From NCBI RefSeq assembly GCF_001637205.1, contig NZ_LVJH01000003.1:154091-218090 (forward strand): a stretch of 64,000 bases of DNA. Reading direction: 5' to 3'. Source of the DNA: Paenibacillus glacialis. Lineage in GTDB: Bacteria; Bacillota; Bacilli; Paenibacillales; Paenibacillaceae. Shown here in pieces: positions 17,070-25,216 of this stretch (the first letter of the stretch is position 1; each line of letters starts with the position of its first letter). A program made the position numbers and the translations under genes. The notes below the pieces were generated by a model. The model did not search any database. It was not told where the DNA came from and saw only the letters and a list, made by a program, of their open reading frames with translations.

Positions 17070-18077
17070 TTATTTTGTTAAAAAGTCATTGGTATATGCT
17101 TGATTAATATCAATCTTTTTATCTAGAAGCTTGTGGTTGAACATCCAATCTGTATAACCCTGCCATACTTCTGCCTTCTGCTCACCCCAACGAGGTGCAT
17201 CATCAGTATAACGTGGACTAAGCCATTTCTGACTTGCTAGTACTAGATCTTTATCCAACTCAGGAACTGCTTTACTAAGGATACCAGCTGCTTGTTCTGG
17301 ATTATCAATAGCGAGCTGATACCCTTTGGCTGTAGCTTTAAGAAAAGCTCTTACTAGCTCAGGATCATCTTTGATCTGCTTCTCATTTGTTACGATGACA
17401 GGGGTGTAGTAATCAAGCTCTGGTGCGTAATCTTTGACATATAACATTTCGAGTGGTTCTTTACGTAATTCAGCTTCGATACCCGTCCATGCATAGAATA
17501 TCCAAGCGAAATCTATATCACGCTTAACCGCTGTGAAGTAATCAGCGTCACCCATATTGATGATCTTAACCTTCTTAACATCGCCTTTGTCTTTCTCCAT
17601 GATGGAACTCATCACGGCTTCTTCTACAGGCGAACCCCAACCGCCATACGTCTTGCCTTCGAAATCCGTAGGAGATTTAATATTTCGGTCTAGGGGTGCT
17701 GCGAAACCAGAGGTATTATGCTGGATCACTGCTGCAATAGAGACGAGAGGTACACCTTGCGTTCTTGCTTGTGTAACACCCTCTTGATAGCTAATTCCGA
17801 AAGGAATGGCCCCGGATGCGACCATTGTATCGGCTCCACCCTCACCGGGTTGGATGATCTCAACGTTCAGACCTTCTGCTTCATAAAATCCCTGGTCTTT
17901 TGCTACATAGAGTCCCGTATGATTGGTATTAGGAGTCCAGTCCAACACGATCTTGATGTCTCGCAATTTCTTAGGTTCTGTTGAATTTACGTCTGCCTTC
18001 TTATTACCTCCACAACCGGCTATTACGATTAATAGCAAGCACATTAGAAGCAATGGCATCTGTGTTCTCTTTCTCAT
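17070..18077 (-). CDS. ABC transporter substrate-binding lipoprotein, NMT1/THI5-like (ThiY-like)
   Basis: From the ATG at 18077 the protein has 335 residues with a signal peptide MRKRTQMPLLLMCLLLIVIA followed by GCGG, a lipobox. The NMT1/THI5-like domain follows: VLDWTPNTNHTGLYVAKDQGFYEAEGLNVE, GEGGADTMVASGAIPFGISYQE and a C-terminal WLSPRY segment. AAAGGAGAG six bases before the ATG supports this start rather than one 28 codons upstream, which would lie in the leader terminator. It binds a pyrimidine thiamin precursor outside the cell and is under TPP riboswitch control. Confidence 0.9.
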   Translation of the reverse strand: MRKRTQMPLLLMCLLLIVIAGCGGNKKADVNSTEPKKLRDIKIVLDWTPNTNHTGLYVAKDQGFYEAEGLNVEIIQPGEGGADTMVASGAIPFGISYQEGVTQARTQGVPLVSIAAVIQHNTSGFAAPLDRNIKSPTDFEGKTYGGWGSPVEEAVMSSIMEKDKGDVKKVKIINMGDADYFTAVKRDIDFAWIFYAWTGIEAELRKEPLEMLYVKDYAPELDYYTPVIVTNEKQIKDDPELVRAFLKATAKGYQLAIDNPEQAAGILSKAVPELDKDLVLASQKWLSPRYTDDAPRWGEQKAEVWQGYTDWMFNHKLLDKKIDINQAYTNDFLTK

Positions 18078-18132
18078 CCGCTCTCTCCTTTTCGTTGGAC
18101 ATGTCGTTCGACAAGTCCTATTAGTATTCGAC

Positions 18133-18160
18133 AAAAAAAGCGCCCCGTAATCGGGACGCA
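18133..18160 (-). terminator. TPP-riboswitch expression-platform terminator
   Basis: On the minus strand an 8-bp GC-rich stem (one G-T pair) with an ATTA loop is followed by seven T. It lies between the riboswitch aptamer and the first gene of the operon, as expected for a transcription-terminating OFF switch. Confidence 0.8.
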
Positions 18161-18195
18161 TGTGGGCGCAAGATAGATATGGATATAAATCATAT

Positions 18196-18295
18196 CGGCT
18201 ACGTTCCTACGCTGGCATTACCCAGATCAGGTATAAGGGTCAGTGTCATGTGGGACACACTCTCAGCCGGCCAATTCCAGCACCCCTGGTACTTA
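18196..18295 (-). promoter_or_regulatory. TPP (THI-box) riboswitch
   Basis: Read on the minus strand, the conserved parts appear in order: AGGGGTGC near the 5' end, GGCTGAGAGTG, ACCCTTATACCTGATCTGGGTAATGCCAGCG (read in two parts) and the closing GTAGGAAC. These are the diagnostic thiamin-pyrophosphate aptamer segments. It controls the ThiY-like operon at 18077-15076 through the terminator at 18133-18160. Confidence 0.96.
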
Positions 18296-18466
18296 TGAAG
18301 TTAGGGTATTTCTACATGAATTATAATCCAGTATCATGGAGGTGTCCAGTGAGGAATTGATTAAAGTGGAAAGATCGATTGGTCTAGGTTTGTATTTTAT
18401 AAGGTAGGTAACACTAATTGGTATGTGGTTTTATTAAATCAAAATGAGGAAGGAAACAATATTCAT

Positions 18467-18883
18467 ATGGAAAGAACCTTAACAGAGCAGGAAATATCGA
18501 AAGCCTTAGATCGAAATAAGCTTTGTTCTCTGGCGACTATTGAAGGCAATAAACCTAAGCAGAGATATATGGTGTTGTATAATGAAGGATTGAGCGTTTA
18601 TTTAGCAACAAACCGTAGAACGCACAAGGTTGAAGAACTGAAAGATAATCCACATGTATCATTGCTCATTGGGTATGAGATCGGTGGGAGTAAAGAAGAC
18701 ATCGTCATAGAAGGAACTTGCTCCATCTGCAATGACGATAGATTAAAGGTGAAAGTATGGAACGATGATCTGTCAAAGTGGTTTAAAGGGCCTGAGGATC
18801 CTGATTATGTCATTCTAGATATTCGACCTGCACATATCCATTATACGGAGAAGGATGGGCGGCAAAGGGAATGGCTCGCTTAG
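18467..18883 (+). CDS. Pyridoxamine 5'-phosphate oxidase-like (general stress/flavin-binding) protein
   Basis: The 138-residue protein starting MERTLTEQEI has the split-barrel FMN-binding fold: KLCSLATIEGNKPKQRYMVLY, VYLATNRRTHKVEELKDNPHVSLLIG and a C-terminal PAHIHYTEKDG segment. It is close to COG3871-type stress proteins; real PNPOx activity is unlikely at this length. AGGAAGG is about 13 bases upstream, somewhat distant. A perfect terminator follows, so it is monocistronic. Confidence 0.82.
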   Translation: MERTLTEQEISKALDRNKLCSLATIEGNKPKQRYMVLYNEGLSVYLATNRRTHKVEELKDNPHVSLLIGYEIGGSKEDIVIEGTCSICNDDRLKVKVWNDDLSKWFKGPEDPDYVILDIRPAHIHYTEKDGRQREWLA

Positions 18884-18893
18884 ATTAAAGATA

Positions 18894-18924
18894 AAAGTCT
18901 GAAACAAGGTTTCAGACTTTTTTT
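18894..18924 (+). terminator. Intrinsic terminator
   Basis: Perfect 12-bp stem (18894-18905 with 18909-18920), 3-nt loop, then a run of T, 10 bp after the stop of the PNPOx-like gene. Confidence 0.92.
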
Positions 18925-18961
18925 ATAGCAATATATTTAACACCTAATAACTGGGTTATCG

Positions 18962-18970
18962 TGGTATAAT
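18962..18970 (+). promoter_or_regulatory. Extended -10 promoter of the EAL gene
   Basis: TGGTATAAT is a perfect extended -10 element, 41 bp before the start codon. No good -35 hexamer was found, which extended -10 promoters do not strictly need. Confidence 0.5.
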
Positions 18971-19011
18971 AAAAACAACATTTTTCGCCAAAATATGCAA
19001 GGAGGATGTTC

Positions 19012-20037
19012 ATGAGTTGCAGCGGATGTACCCTCATTCAACCAATAGAAAATCAAGGAATCGTACGGATCAAGCCCTTGAATAAATCACTGATGAATAG
19101 CTTACTGGAACAAGGATTGGGTGCGGAAATTATCGCTGAGTGTACGGTGGTACCTTACAATAAGAAAGAGGAGATACTCGATCTGTTGCATTTTTTGAGA
19201 ATACTTCCGAAGAAAGACCGAACTGATATGGAATTCTCTATAAAAGGACTAGGGGAACATACTATGTATAGTCCATGGATCCCTGTAATTCAGATGGAGG
19301 CTAAGGTGGAAAACCAAAGTGTTGTCGATATCATTAGACTTGAGAAATTCGCTAGCCATATGCAACCTATTGTAGATACGAATGAGCAGATCATGGGGTT
19401 CGAATTTTTGCTGCGACCAGAACAAGGGGATCATTCTTTTCAACCGTATCAGTTATTTGAGGTAGCCCGAGAGACAGGATTACATTCGTTTCTTGATCGT
19501 GCAGCACAGATTACCGCCATCAAGACTAGTGCACTTTGGGTGCCAAATGGATTCAAAAGATTCATTAACTTTTTACCTTCAACAATATATAATCCTTGTC
19601 TTAGTGACACATTTGAGACGATTGATCGTTTGAATTTGGACCCTAAGGATTTTGTTTTTGAAGTTGTAGAAACGGAGAATGTAGAGCATATACCGCAATT
19701 ATTACGTATATTTGATCTTTATCGTGAGAAGGGCATATCTGTCGCATTAGATGATGTGGGATCCGGCTATTCTACAGTGGAATTAATGTCAGATTTGAAG
19801 CCTGACTATGTAAAGATTGACCGTAGCCTTATTGATCACTGTGATCAAGATCTAATGAAGCAGAGGGAAATCACTAGAATAACTGAAGCTGCATTTCAAT
19901 TTAAGGGTCAGGTATTGGCTGAGGGAATAGAGAGATACGAAGATTTTCAATTTTGTAAAGATGCGGGTATTAATCTGGCTCAAGGGTATTTATTCGGTAA
20001 GCCTTCTGAGCGCCCACCCCTTGCTATAGTCATGTAG
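19012..20037 (+). CDS. EAL-domain protein, probable c-di-GMP phosphodiesterase
   Basis: The 341-residue protein has an N-terminal region of about 105 residues with an early CSGC motif and no recognised domain, then an EAL domain. The signature reads GFEFLLR, that is E-F-L instead of E-A-L, but the metal and catalytic positions appear to be kept: Asn in INFLPS, Glu in FEVVETEN, the double Asp in LDDVGSGYS, Lys in YVKIDRS, Glu in LAEGIE and Gln in AQGYLF. It is therefore probably active. No GGDEF domain is attached. AGGAGG at 19000-19005 fixes the start at 19012. Confidence 0.88.
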   Translation: MSCSGCTLIQPIENQGIVRIKPLNKSLMNSLLEQGLGAEIIAECTVVPYNKKEEILDLLHFLRILPKKDRTDMEFSIKGLGEHTMYSPWIPVIQMEAKVENQSVVDIIRLEKFASHMQPIVDTNEQIMGFEFLLRPEQGDHSFQPYQLFEVARETGLHSFLDRAAQITAIKTSALWVPNGFKRFINFLPSTIYNPCLSDTFETIDRLNLDPKDFVFEVVETENVEHIPQLLRIFDLYREKGISVALDDVGSGYSTVELMSDLKPDYVKIDRSLIDHCDQDLMKQREITRITEAAFQFKGQVLAEGIERYEDFQFCKDAGINLAQGYLFGKPSERPPLAIVM

Positions 20038-20082
20038 CTTGGATAACAGCAATATGAAACAGTAGAAATGAATACATAAATA

Positions 20083-20118
20083 AAGACCCCATACCCCTAT
20101 TAAGGGATATGGGGTCTT
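20083..20118. terminator. Bidirectional terminator between the EAL gene and the GH65 gene
   Basis: Perfect 11-bp arms (20083-20093 with 20108-20118), with further pairing inside the loop, between two convergent genes. Confidence 0.8.
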
Positions 20119-20132
20119 GTTGTAGTTGATTA

Positions 20133-22436
20133 CTATAGGTTAATACTGATATGACTCAATCCATTAACGGTGTAATCATTACCGTATACATTCACATTGA
20201 TAGATGTTTCGGTCTCGTTGCTAACAGTTACATCGTGCTCACTAACCGTAACTTTGAGACGGGAGTTCCGGAACATTACTTTGAAGGAGAATGATTTCCA
20301 GTGTCCAGGGTTGAATGGATTCAAGCATAGAGCACCATTCTGAACACGTAGCCCTCCAAAACCGTGTACAACCGACATCCAAGTGCCTGCCATACTTGTT
20401 GTGTGACAACCATCTTCGGTATCGTTGTTGTAATTGTCTAAATCCAGACGAGAAGTACGTAGATACATTTCATAAGCTTTTTCTTTGTAACCCAATTCGC
20501 AAGCTAGAATGGAATGTACACATGGAGATAAGGAAGACTCATGTACCGTAAGTGGCTCATAGAAGTCGAAGTTACGCTTCACCGTATCCAGATCGAACTG
20601 GTCTCTTAGAGTAAATATGCCTTGTAATACATCGGCTTGCTTAATGTAAGCCGAACGAAGGATACGATCCCAAGACCATTGTTGATTCAGTGGTAAATTT
20701 GAAGAATCTAGTTCTTTCACTGGTGTGAGATCTTTATCTAAGAATCCATCCTGTTGTAAGAATATTTGGCGTTCTTCATCATGTGGGTAGTACATTTTAG
20801 CAATGATATCGCTCCATTTGGACGTTTCATCTTTTGTAAGATGTAGTTTTTCTATTAGATCACTGTACAAAGAAGGTTCATTCTTCTGTAGATCATTTAG
20901 AACTTCCAGGGTGTATTTCATTGTCCATACCGCTATGCTATTCGTATACCAGTTGTTATTGACGTTGTTCTCGTATTCATTAGGTCCAGTAACACCTAAT
21001 ATCATATATTGATCTTTGGCAGGAACATAATTGACACGTTCTTCCCAGAATCGTGAAATTTCAGTAAGAACTTCAAGACCATATTGACCTAGATAAGCCG
21101 TATCACCAGTATAATTAACATAATTATAAATAGCATAGGCGATGGCACCGTTGCGATGGATTTCTTCAAAAGTAATTTCCCACTCGTTATGGCATTCTTC
21201 CCCGTTCATGGTCACCATAGGGTATAATGCACCTTTGCTGAAGCCAAGCTTACGCGCATTTTCTTTTGCTTTTTCAAGGTGCTTATAACGATAGATCAAG
21301 AGATTGCGAGCAATGGATGCATCTGCTGTACTTAAATAGAAGGGGAGGCAATATGCTTCGGTGTCCCAATACGTACTTCCACCGTATTTCTCTCCTGTAA
21401 ATCCTTTAGGTCCAATATTGAGACGATCGTCCTCGCCAGTGTAGGTCTGATCAAGCTGGAAAATGTTAAAACGAATGGCCTGCTGTGCAGCTACATCTCC
21501 TTCGATGACAATATCACTTTCACGCCATTTCACATCCCACGCAGTAAGATGTTTATGAAGGAGCTCTTGGAAACCTATCTCCATAGCCGATTTAAGAAGT
21601 GATCGTCCAACACTCAGTAATTGACTACAATCATGATCACGGGAAGTCACATTCGCAACATATTTGTAAAGGACAATCTGATCATTCTCTTGTACATCAA
21701 GTTGTAATTGATGAGCTACATATTTTTCTTTATGAATCATTTCAGGTGTCACCATGAGCGATTCGCCATTCTTGAGTAGGCTGTAAGCCATGACGGATGT
21801 GACGTGGAAGTCAAGCTTCTTCGTCTTGATCGTGAGAGCAGCATCATCTGGAGTCACTTCTTGTAACACTTCTAACCAGAACTTCTCATCGTAGTTGGAG
21901 TCTTTGTTAGAAACATCGCCATCTAAGTATGGAGTCAAGGAAATCGAACCATTGAAATTAAGTGGCGTGACTGCGTATCGAATGGCTCCAATTTCTTTGT
22001 GAGTAATGCTAATGAAGCGTAAGGCTTCAATCTTTACGATTTTACCTTCTGGTGTCTCAGCGATAAAGCTACGAGAAAGTGTTCCTTCTTTCATATTAAG
22101 TACTCTTACGAAGTCTTTAACCTTACATACAGCAAGATCAAGGGTTTCTCCGTCAATAAGGACATTAATTCCAATCCAGTTAGTAGAGTTTAATACTTTT
22201 GCGAAGTATTCTGGGTAGCCGTTCTTCCACCATCCTACACGTGTTTTATCAGGATAATATACGCCAGCCATATAACTACCTTGCAAGGAGCTACCACGGT
22301 AGGTTTCTTCGAAATTAGCTCGTTGTCCCATATATCCGTTACCGATACTGAAAATACTTTCTGATATCTCATGATGCTGAGGATCGAATCCTTCTTCAAT
22401 AATGTTCCATGGATCCATCTTTAAATATTGTTTCAC
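20133..22436 (-). CDS. malP: GH65 maltose phosphorylase
   Basis: The 767-residue protein is full length for family GH65. It has the N-terminal beta-sandwich start DPWNIIEEGFDPQ, the helical catalytic barrel with HNEWEITFEEIHRNG (416-430) and GPNEYENNVNNNW with Glu487, the position of the general acid in Lactobacillus maltose phosphorylase, and a C-terminal jelly roll. It splits maltose with phosphate into glucose and beta-glucose-1-phosphate. The adjacent beta-phosphoglucomutase and maltodextrin importer support maltose rather than trehalose or kojibiose as substrate, but the specificity is inferred. Confidence 0.9.
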   Translation of the reverse strand: MKQYLKMDPWNIIEEGFDPQHHEISESIFSIGNGYMGQRANFEETYRGSSLQGSYMAGVYYPDKTRVGWWKNGYPEYFAKVLNSTNWIGINVLIDGETLDLAVCKVKDFVRVLNMKEGTLSRSFIAETPEGKIVKIEALRFISITHKEIGAIRYAVTPLNFNGSISLTPYLDGDVSNKDSNYDEKFWLEVLQEVTPDDAALTIKTKKLDFHVTSVMAYSLLKNGESLMVTPEMIHKEKYVAHQLQLDVQENDQIVLYKYVANVTSRDHDCSQLLSVGRSLLKSAMEIGFQELLHKHLTAWDVKWRESDIVIEGDVAAQQAIRFNIFQLDQTYTGEDDRLNIGPKGFTGEKYGGSTYWDTEAYCLPFYLSTADASIARNLLIYRYKHLEKAKENARKLGFSKGALYPMVTMNGEECHNEWEITFEEIHRNGAIAYAIYNYVNYTGDTAYLGQYGLEVLTEISRFWEERVNYVPAKDQYMILGVTGPNEYENNVNNNWYTNSIAVWTMKYTLEVLNDLQKNEPSLYSDLIEKLHLTKDETSKWSDIIAKMYYPHDEERQIFLQQDGFLDKDLTPVKELDSSNLPLNQQWSWDRILRSAYIKQADVLQGIFTLRDQFDLDTVKRNFDFYEPLTVHESSLSPCVHSILACELGYKEKAYEMYLRTSRLDLDNYNNDTEDGCHTTSMAGTWMSVVHGFGGLRVQNGALCLNPFNPGHWKSFSFKVMFRNSRLKVTVSEHDVTVSNETETSINVNVYGNDYTVNGLSHISINL

Positions 22437-22486
22437 ATGAATCGTCTCCTTTTGGAAATTGGGTTATAAGGAATGTGTGCAAATGA

Positions 22487-23161
22487 TTAGTGTTGGGTCA
22501 TGATCCGTTGTAATTTCTCAACAGACATGTCTGCAAGTGAAGTTACGACATAATTGGCTTGAGTGAGTGTTCCTGCTGATCCAATGCCAATACTGCGCAT
22601 GCCTGCATTGGTAGCTGCTTCAATACCCGCTTCGGCATCCTCAAAAACAATACAATGCTCTGGAGAAACGTTTACAGCTTCTGCACCAAGTAGGAAAACT
22701 TCAGGATCAGGTTTAGCATTGGATGTTTTTGTTCCATCAATAATGGCGTCGAAGTAAGGAACGATGTTAGCGTTATTTAATATCTTCATGGCATTTTTGC
22801 TAGCAGAACCTAGGGCAACTTTAATCCCATGTTCTTTCAACTCTTTCAGAAAGGAGAGTGAACCTGGCAATATCTCTGATTCATCCATGGATGAGATGTA
22901 GTCTACATACCAGTTGTTCTTCTTTTCTGCGAGCGCAATCTTGGTGGCGTCATCGAGTTGAACGTTGCCAACTTCAAGTAAAATGTCCAAGGAAGCCATA
23001 CGGCTAACGCCCTTTAGTCTTTCATTATCTTTCTCAGTAAACTCAAATCCTAGTTCATCCGCGAGTCGTTTCCAAGCTAAAAAATGATATTTGGCTGTGT
23101 CAACGAGCACGCCGTCTAGGTCGAATAAACAAGCATGAATAGGGGAATTCGTAGGGTTCAT
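22487..23161 (-). CDS. pgmB: Beta-phosphoglucomutase
   Basis: A 224-residue HAD-superfamily enzyme. The nucleophile motif is CLFDLDGVLVDTAKYH (Asp nucleophile near residue 11), the cap contains RLKGVSR, motif II is LGSASKN and motif III/IV gives KPDPEVFL and FEDAEAGIEAA. It converts beta-glucose-1-phosphate, the product of the GH65 phosphorylase, into glucose-6-phosphate. AAGGAGG before the ATG at 23161 supports this start over one 20 codons upstream, which would lie in the operator. It is the first gene of the pgmB-malP unit with a 50-bp gap. Confidence 0.93.
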   Translation of the reverse strand: MNPTNSPIHACLFDLDGVLVDTAKYHFLAWKRLADELGFEFTEKDNERLKGVSRMASLDILLEVGNVQLDDATKIALAEKKNNWYVDYISSMDESEILPGSLSFLKELKEHGIKVALGSASKNAMKILNNANIVPYFDAIIDGTKTSNAKPDPEVFLLGAEAVNVSPEHCIVFEDAEAGIEAATNAGMRSIGIGSAGTLTQANYVVTSLADMSVEKLQRIMTQH

Positions 23162-23180
23162 ATGTGGGTTCCTCCTTGTT

Positions 23181-23197
23181 TGTGCAAACGTTTGTAC
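23181..23197. promoter_or_regulatory. LacI-type (probable MalR) operator before pgmB-malP
   Basis: The palindrome CAAACGTTTG (23185-23194) within TGTGCAAACGTTTGTAC is a classic LacI/GalR-family half-site pair. It sits immediately before the pgmB ribosome-binding site. A near-identical site lies in front of mdxE at 25013, linking both units to the neighbouring LacI-family regulator. Confidence 0.7.
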
Positions 23198-23214
23198 TAC
23201 TTTTAAAAATAAAT

Positions 23215-23327
23215 GAAGCAAGGAATTGCTTCACATTTATTACACGTAGGATAAATCTGAATTAAGTATGCTTCAGATTTATTATCTCATAAGATACATA
23301 TGAAGCAAGTACATACTTCATATGTAT
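23215..23327. repeat. Three consecutive hairpins between malR and pgmB
   Basis: Three perfect inverted repeats follow each other: 23215-23221 with 23226-23232, 23251-23261 with 23272-23282, and 23294-23305 with 23316-23327. Each contains a GAAG or CTTC element. The leftmost is followed on the minus strand by ATTTATTTTT and is a plausible malR terminator; the role of the other two is unclear. Confidence 0.6.
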
Positions 23328-23332
23328 TACTC

Positions 23333-24382
23333 TTAGATTTGATGGTTTTTTTGATCAACCACAGGAAGGATAGAAGACTCTCTTATCACGAGCCGATGTG
23401 GGATGATATGCCTTTTCTGAAATTGTGTTTCTCCTTGATGTTGAATCGATTGAATTAATGCTTGTGAAGCAGTATACCCCAGATTATAAATACCTATGTC
23501 AATGCTACTTATAGGTGGGTTAGAGAATTCTGCAATTGATATATTGTTAAAGCTGACAATACTTAGATCATCAGGAACTTTAAATCCCAGTTCATGTAAA
23601 CCTCGTAATACACCGAATGATACAAGATCGTCTACCACAACTAAGGCGGTAGGGCGTTCGGGTAAACTCATGAAAAATGACATAGCCCGGTATCCACTTT
23701 CTTGTAGAAACTCTCCTTCAACAATCCAGTCCTTGCGCATCTCAAGTCCACTTTCTTCAAGAGCTCGTTGGTATCCCTTAAGTCGGTCTATCGAAACGAC
23801 ATGATTAGGTGGTCCACTGACGAATCCAATTCGTTTATGTCCGAAGGAAATCATGTGTTTGGTAGCATCATAAGCGGCCTGAACATTATCATTATCAACA
23901 GATAGTAGATCAGGATATTTGTCGCTTCGCCCAATTAAGACGAAAGGGTGATTGTTGCTGTGTAGAAATTCTACAACAGGATCATCTTTACGCGAATAGA
24001 GTAGTATTGCACCGTCGACTCTTTTCCCATTAATTAGACGGGATACAACATCGATTTCCTCTTGCTCACTTCCTCCAGAACTAAGCACAACATCATAGCC
24101 TGAACGGTTAGCTTGTGTCACTATACCTCGGACTAATTCCATAAAAAATGAATTTAAGAATAACTCTTCAGCAGACTTAGGTAGAATAACACAAATGCTA
24201 TTCGTTGTTTTGGACACTAGGCTCTGAGCCATAATGTTAGGATGATATCCCATCTCATCTAGAATAATTTTTACTTTTCTAGAAGTTTCACGACTAATTC
24301 TAGGGTGATTTGATAGCACTCGGGACACCGTGGAGGGTGATACGCCAGCTTTTTTAGCAACATCTTTTATCGTGACAGACAT
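23333..24382 (-). CDS. malR: LacI-family transcriptional regulator of maltose genes
   Basis: From the ATG at 24382 the protein has 349 residues. The N-terminal helix-turn-helix is TIKDVAKKAGVSPSTVSRVLSNHPRIS (residues 3-29), the hinge helix is PNIMAQSLVSKTT, and a periplasmic-binding-protein-like effector domain follows. GGGAGG four bases before this ATG fits better than an earlier ATG 16 codons upstream. Operators matching LacI-type sites stand before pgmB and mdxE and weakly before malR itself, so it likely represses the maltodextrin genes until maltose or a derivative is present. Confidence 0.88.
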   Translation of the reverse strand: MSVTIKDVAKKAGVSPSTVSRVLSNHPRISRETSRKVKIILDEMGYHPNIMAQSLVSKTTNSICVILPKSAEELFLNSFFMELVRGIVTQANRSGYDVVLSSGGSEQEEIDVVSRLINGKRVDGAILLYSRKDDPVVEFLHSNNHPFVLIGRSDKYPDLLSVDNDNVQAAYDATKHMISFGHKRIGFVSGPPNHVVSIDRLKGYQRALEESGLEMRKDWIVEGEFLQESGYRAMSFFMSLPERPTALVVVDDLVSFGVLRGLHELGFKVPDDLSIVSFNNISIAEFSNPPISSIDIGIYNLGYTASQALIQSIQHQGETQFQKRHIIPHRLVIRESSILPVVDQKNHQI

Positions 24383-24704
24383 AATGACCTCCCGGATGAT
24401 ACCGTTTGCGTAAATCGTTAAATCAAACAAACGAGGTATTCGTTTTTACACTTGATATCTTAATCTAATGTGTACGGCTTGTAAATGATAAAACTTGCAT
24501 GATGAATAATTATAGCAGAAATTAGAACAAAATGGATGAGAATCGAAAAAAGGAGGAATAGGAAGTCAAGACCTGTATTACCTTCTCTAAATTAATGAAT
24601 TATACGAAATATAGGAAGTACTAATATTTTGACTGAAATGTTCCCTCCGTTATGATGATGCCCATAAAGAACAATAAAAAGTAAATAATGAAGGGTGGAA
24701 TATT
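24383..24704. other. AT-rich intergenic region upstream of malR
   Basis: About 320 bp between divergent genes. It holds an operator-like CCGTTTGCGTAAATCG at 24402-24417, immediately upstream of malR and compatible with autoregulation, and otherwise AT-rich sequence with no gene, repeat or clear hairpin that I could support. Confidence 0.4.
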
Positions 24705-24926
24705 GTGACAATTATTAAATCAGGCACAAATTTCAAACGTCTCGGTCTCGGAATAATGGGGAGAAGCCTGTTCGGAACGCTAATGGTAGGCTGTAGCTTA
24801 AAAGATAATGCTAATGTAACACACAGAAAACAGAATATACAAAAATTAAAAATAACGAGTATAAATACAAATATTAACTCTAATTTGCTAGTGGTTTCTC
24901 CATACTCTATGGTTGTTTTGAAGTGA
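24705..24926 (+). CDS. Small possible lipoprotein of unknown function
   Basis: A GTG at 24705 with AAGGGTGG six bases upstream opens a 73-codon frame. The N-terminal part FKRLGLGIMGRSLFGTLMVGCSL looks like a lipoprotein signal with a LMVGC lipobox near residue 30; the remainder is Asn/Thr/Lys-rich and resembles no family known to me. It lies just upstream of the maltodextrin operon. It may be a degraded start of a binding-protein gene, or a real small lipoprotein. Confidence 0.3.
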   Translation: MTIIKSGTNFKRLGLGIMGRSLFGTLMVGCSLKDNANVTHRKQNIQKLKITSINTNINSNLLVVSPYSMVVLK

Positions 24927-25012
24927 ATCTAAGTAATGCCACGTTATTCTGCGAAAAGGGAAGATTACAGTGGATACTATCGATAAAATAGGTTTATTTA
25001 GGGTTAAACACC

Positions 25013-25054
25013 TTGTGCAAACGTTTTTACAAAACAGAATCTATTGTGTATGAT
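25013..25054 (+). promoter_or_regulatory. mdxEFG promoter with overlapping MalR-type operator
   Basis: TTTACA (25026-25031) and TATGAT (25049-25054) are 17 bp apart. The operator TTGTGCAAACGTTTTTACAA (25013-25032) overlaps the -35 box and resembles the site before pgmB. This arrangement predicts repression by blocking RNA polymerase. Confidence 0.65.
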
Positions 25055-25061
25055 AAACCCA

Positions 25062-25079
25062 TGAAAAAGCGCTTACGCA
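25062..25079. promoter_or_regulatory. Candidate cre site (CcpA) in the mdxE leader
   Basis: TGAAAAAGCGCTTACGCA resembles the catabolite-responsive element with the AAGCGCTT core. It lies at the predicted transcription start, consistent with glucose repression of maltodextrin uptake. Confidence 0.5.
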
Positions 25080-25142
25080 CTTAAATTACTGCTCACAATA
25101 AGACAAGATTAAGTGTGTAGGGGAAGATTTTTCGCATTTGTG

Positions 25143-25158
25143 GAATCGTTTGCGCAAC
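25143..25158. promoter_or_regulatory. Second operator-like site upstream of mdxE
   Basis: AATCGTTTGCGCAACA is a LacI-family-like imperfect palindrome about 60 bp before the mdxE start. With the site at 25013 it could allow repressor looping (about 130 bp); this is inference. Confidence 0.4.
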
Positions 25159-25216
25159 ATTCTTAGTTTTACGGAATGATAACCTTTAGACCAATTAGAG
25201 AGGGGCTATTTTAAGA

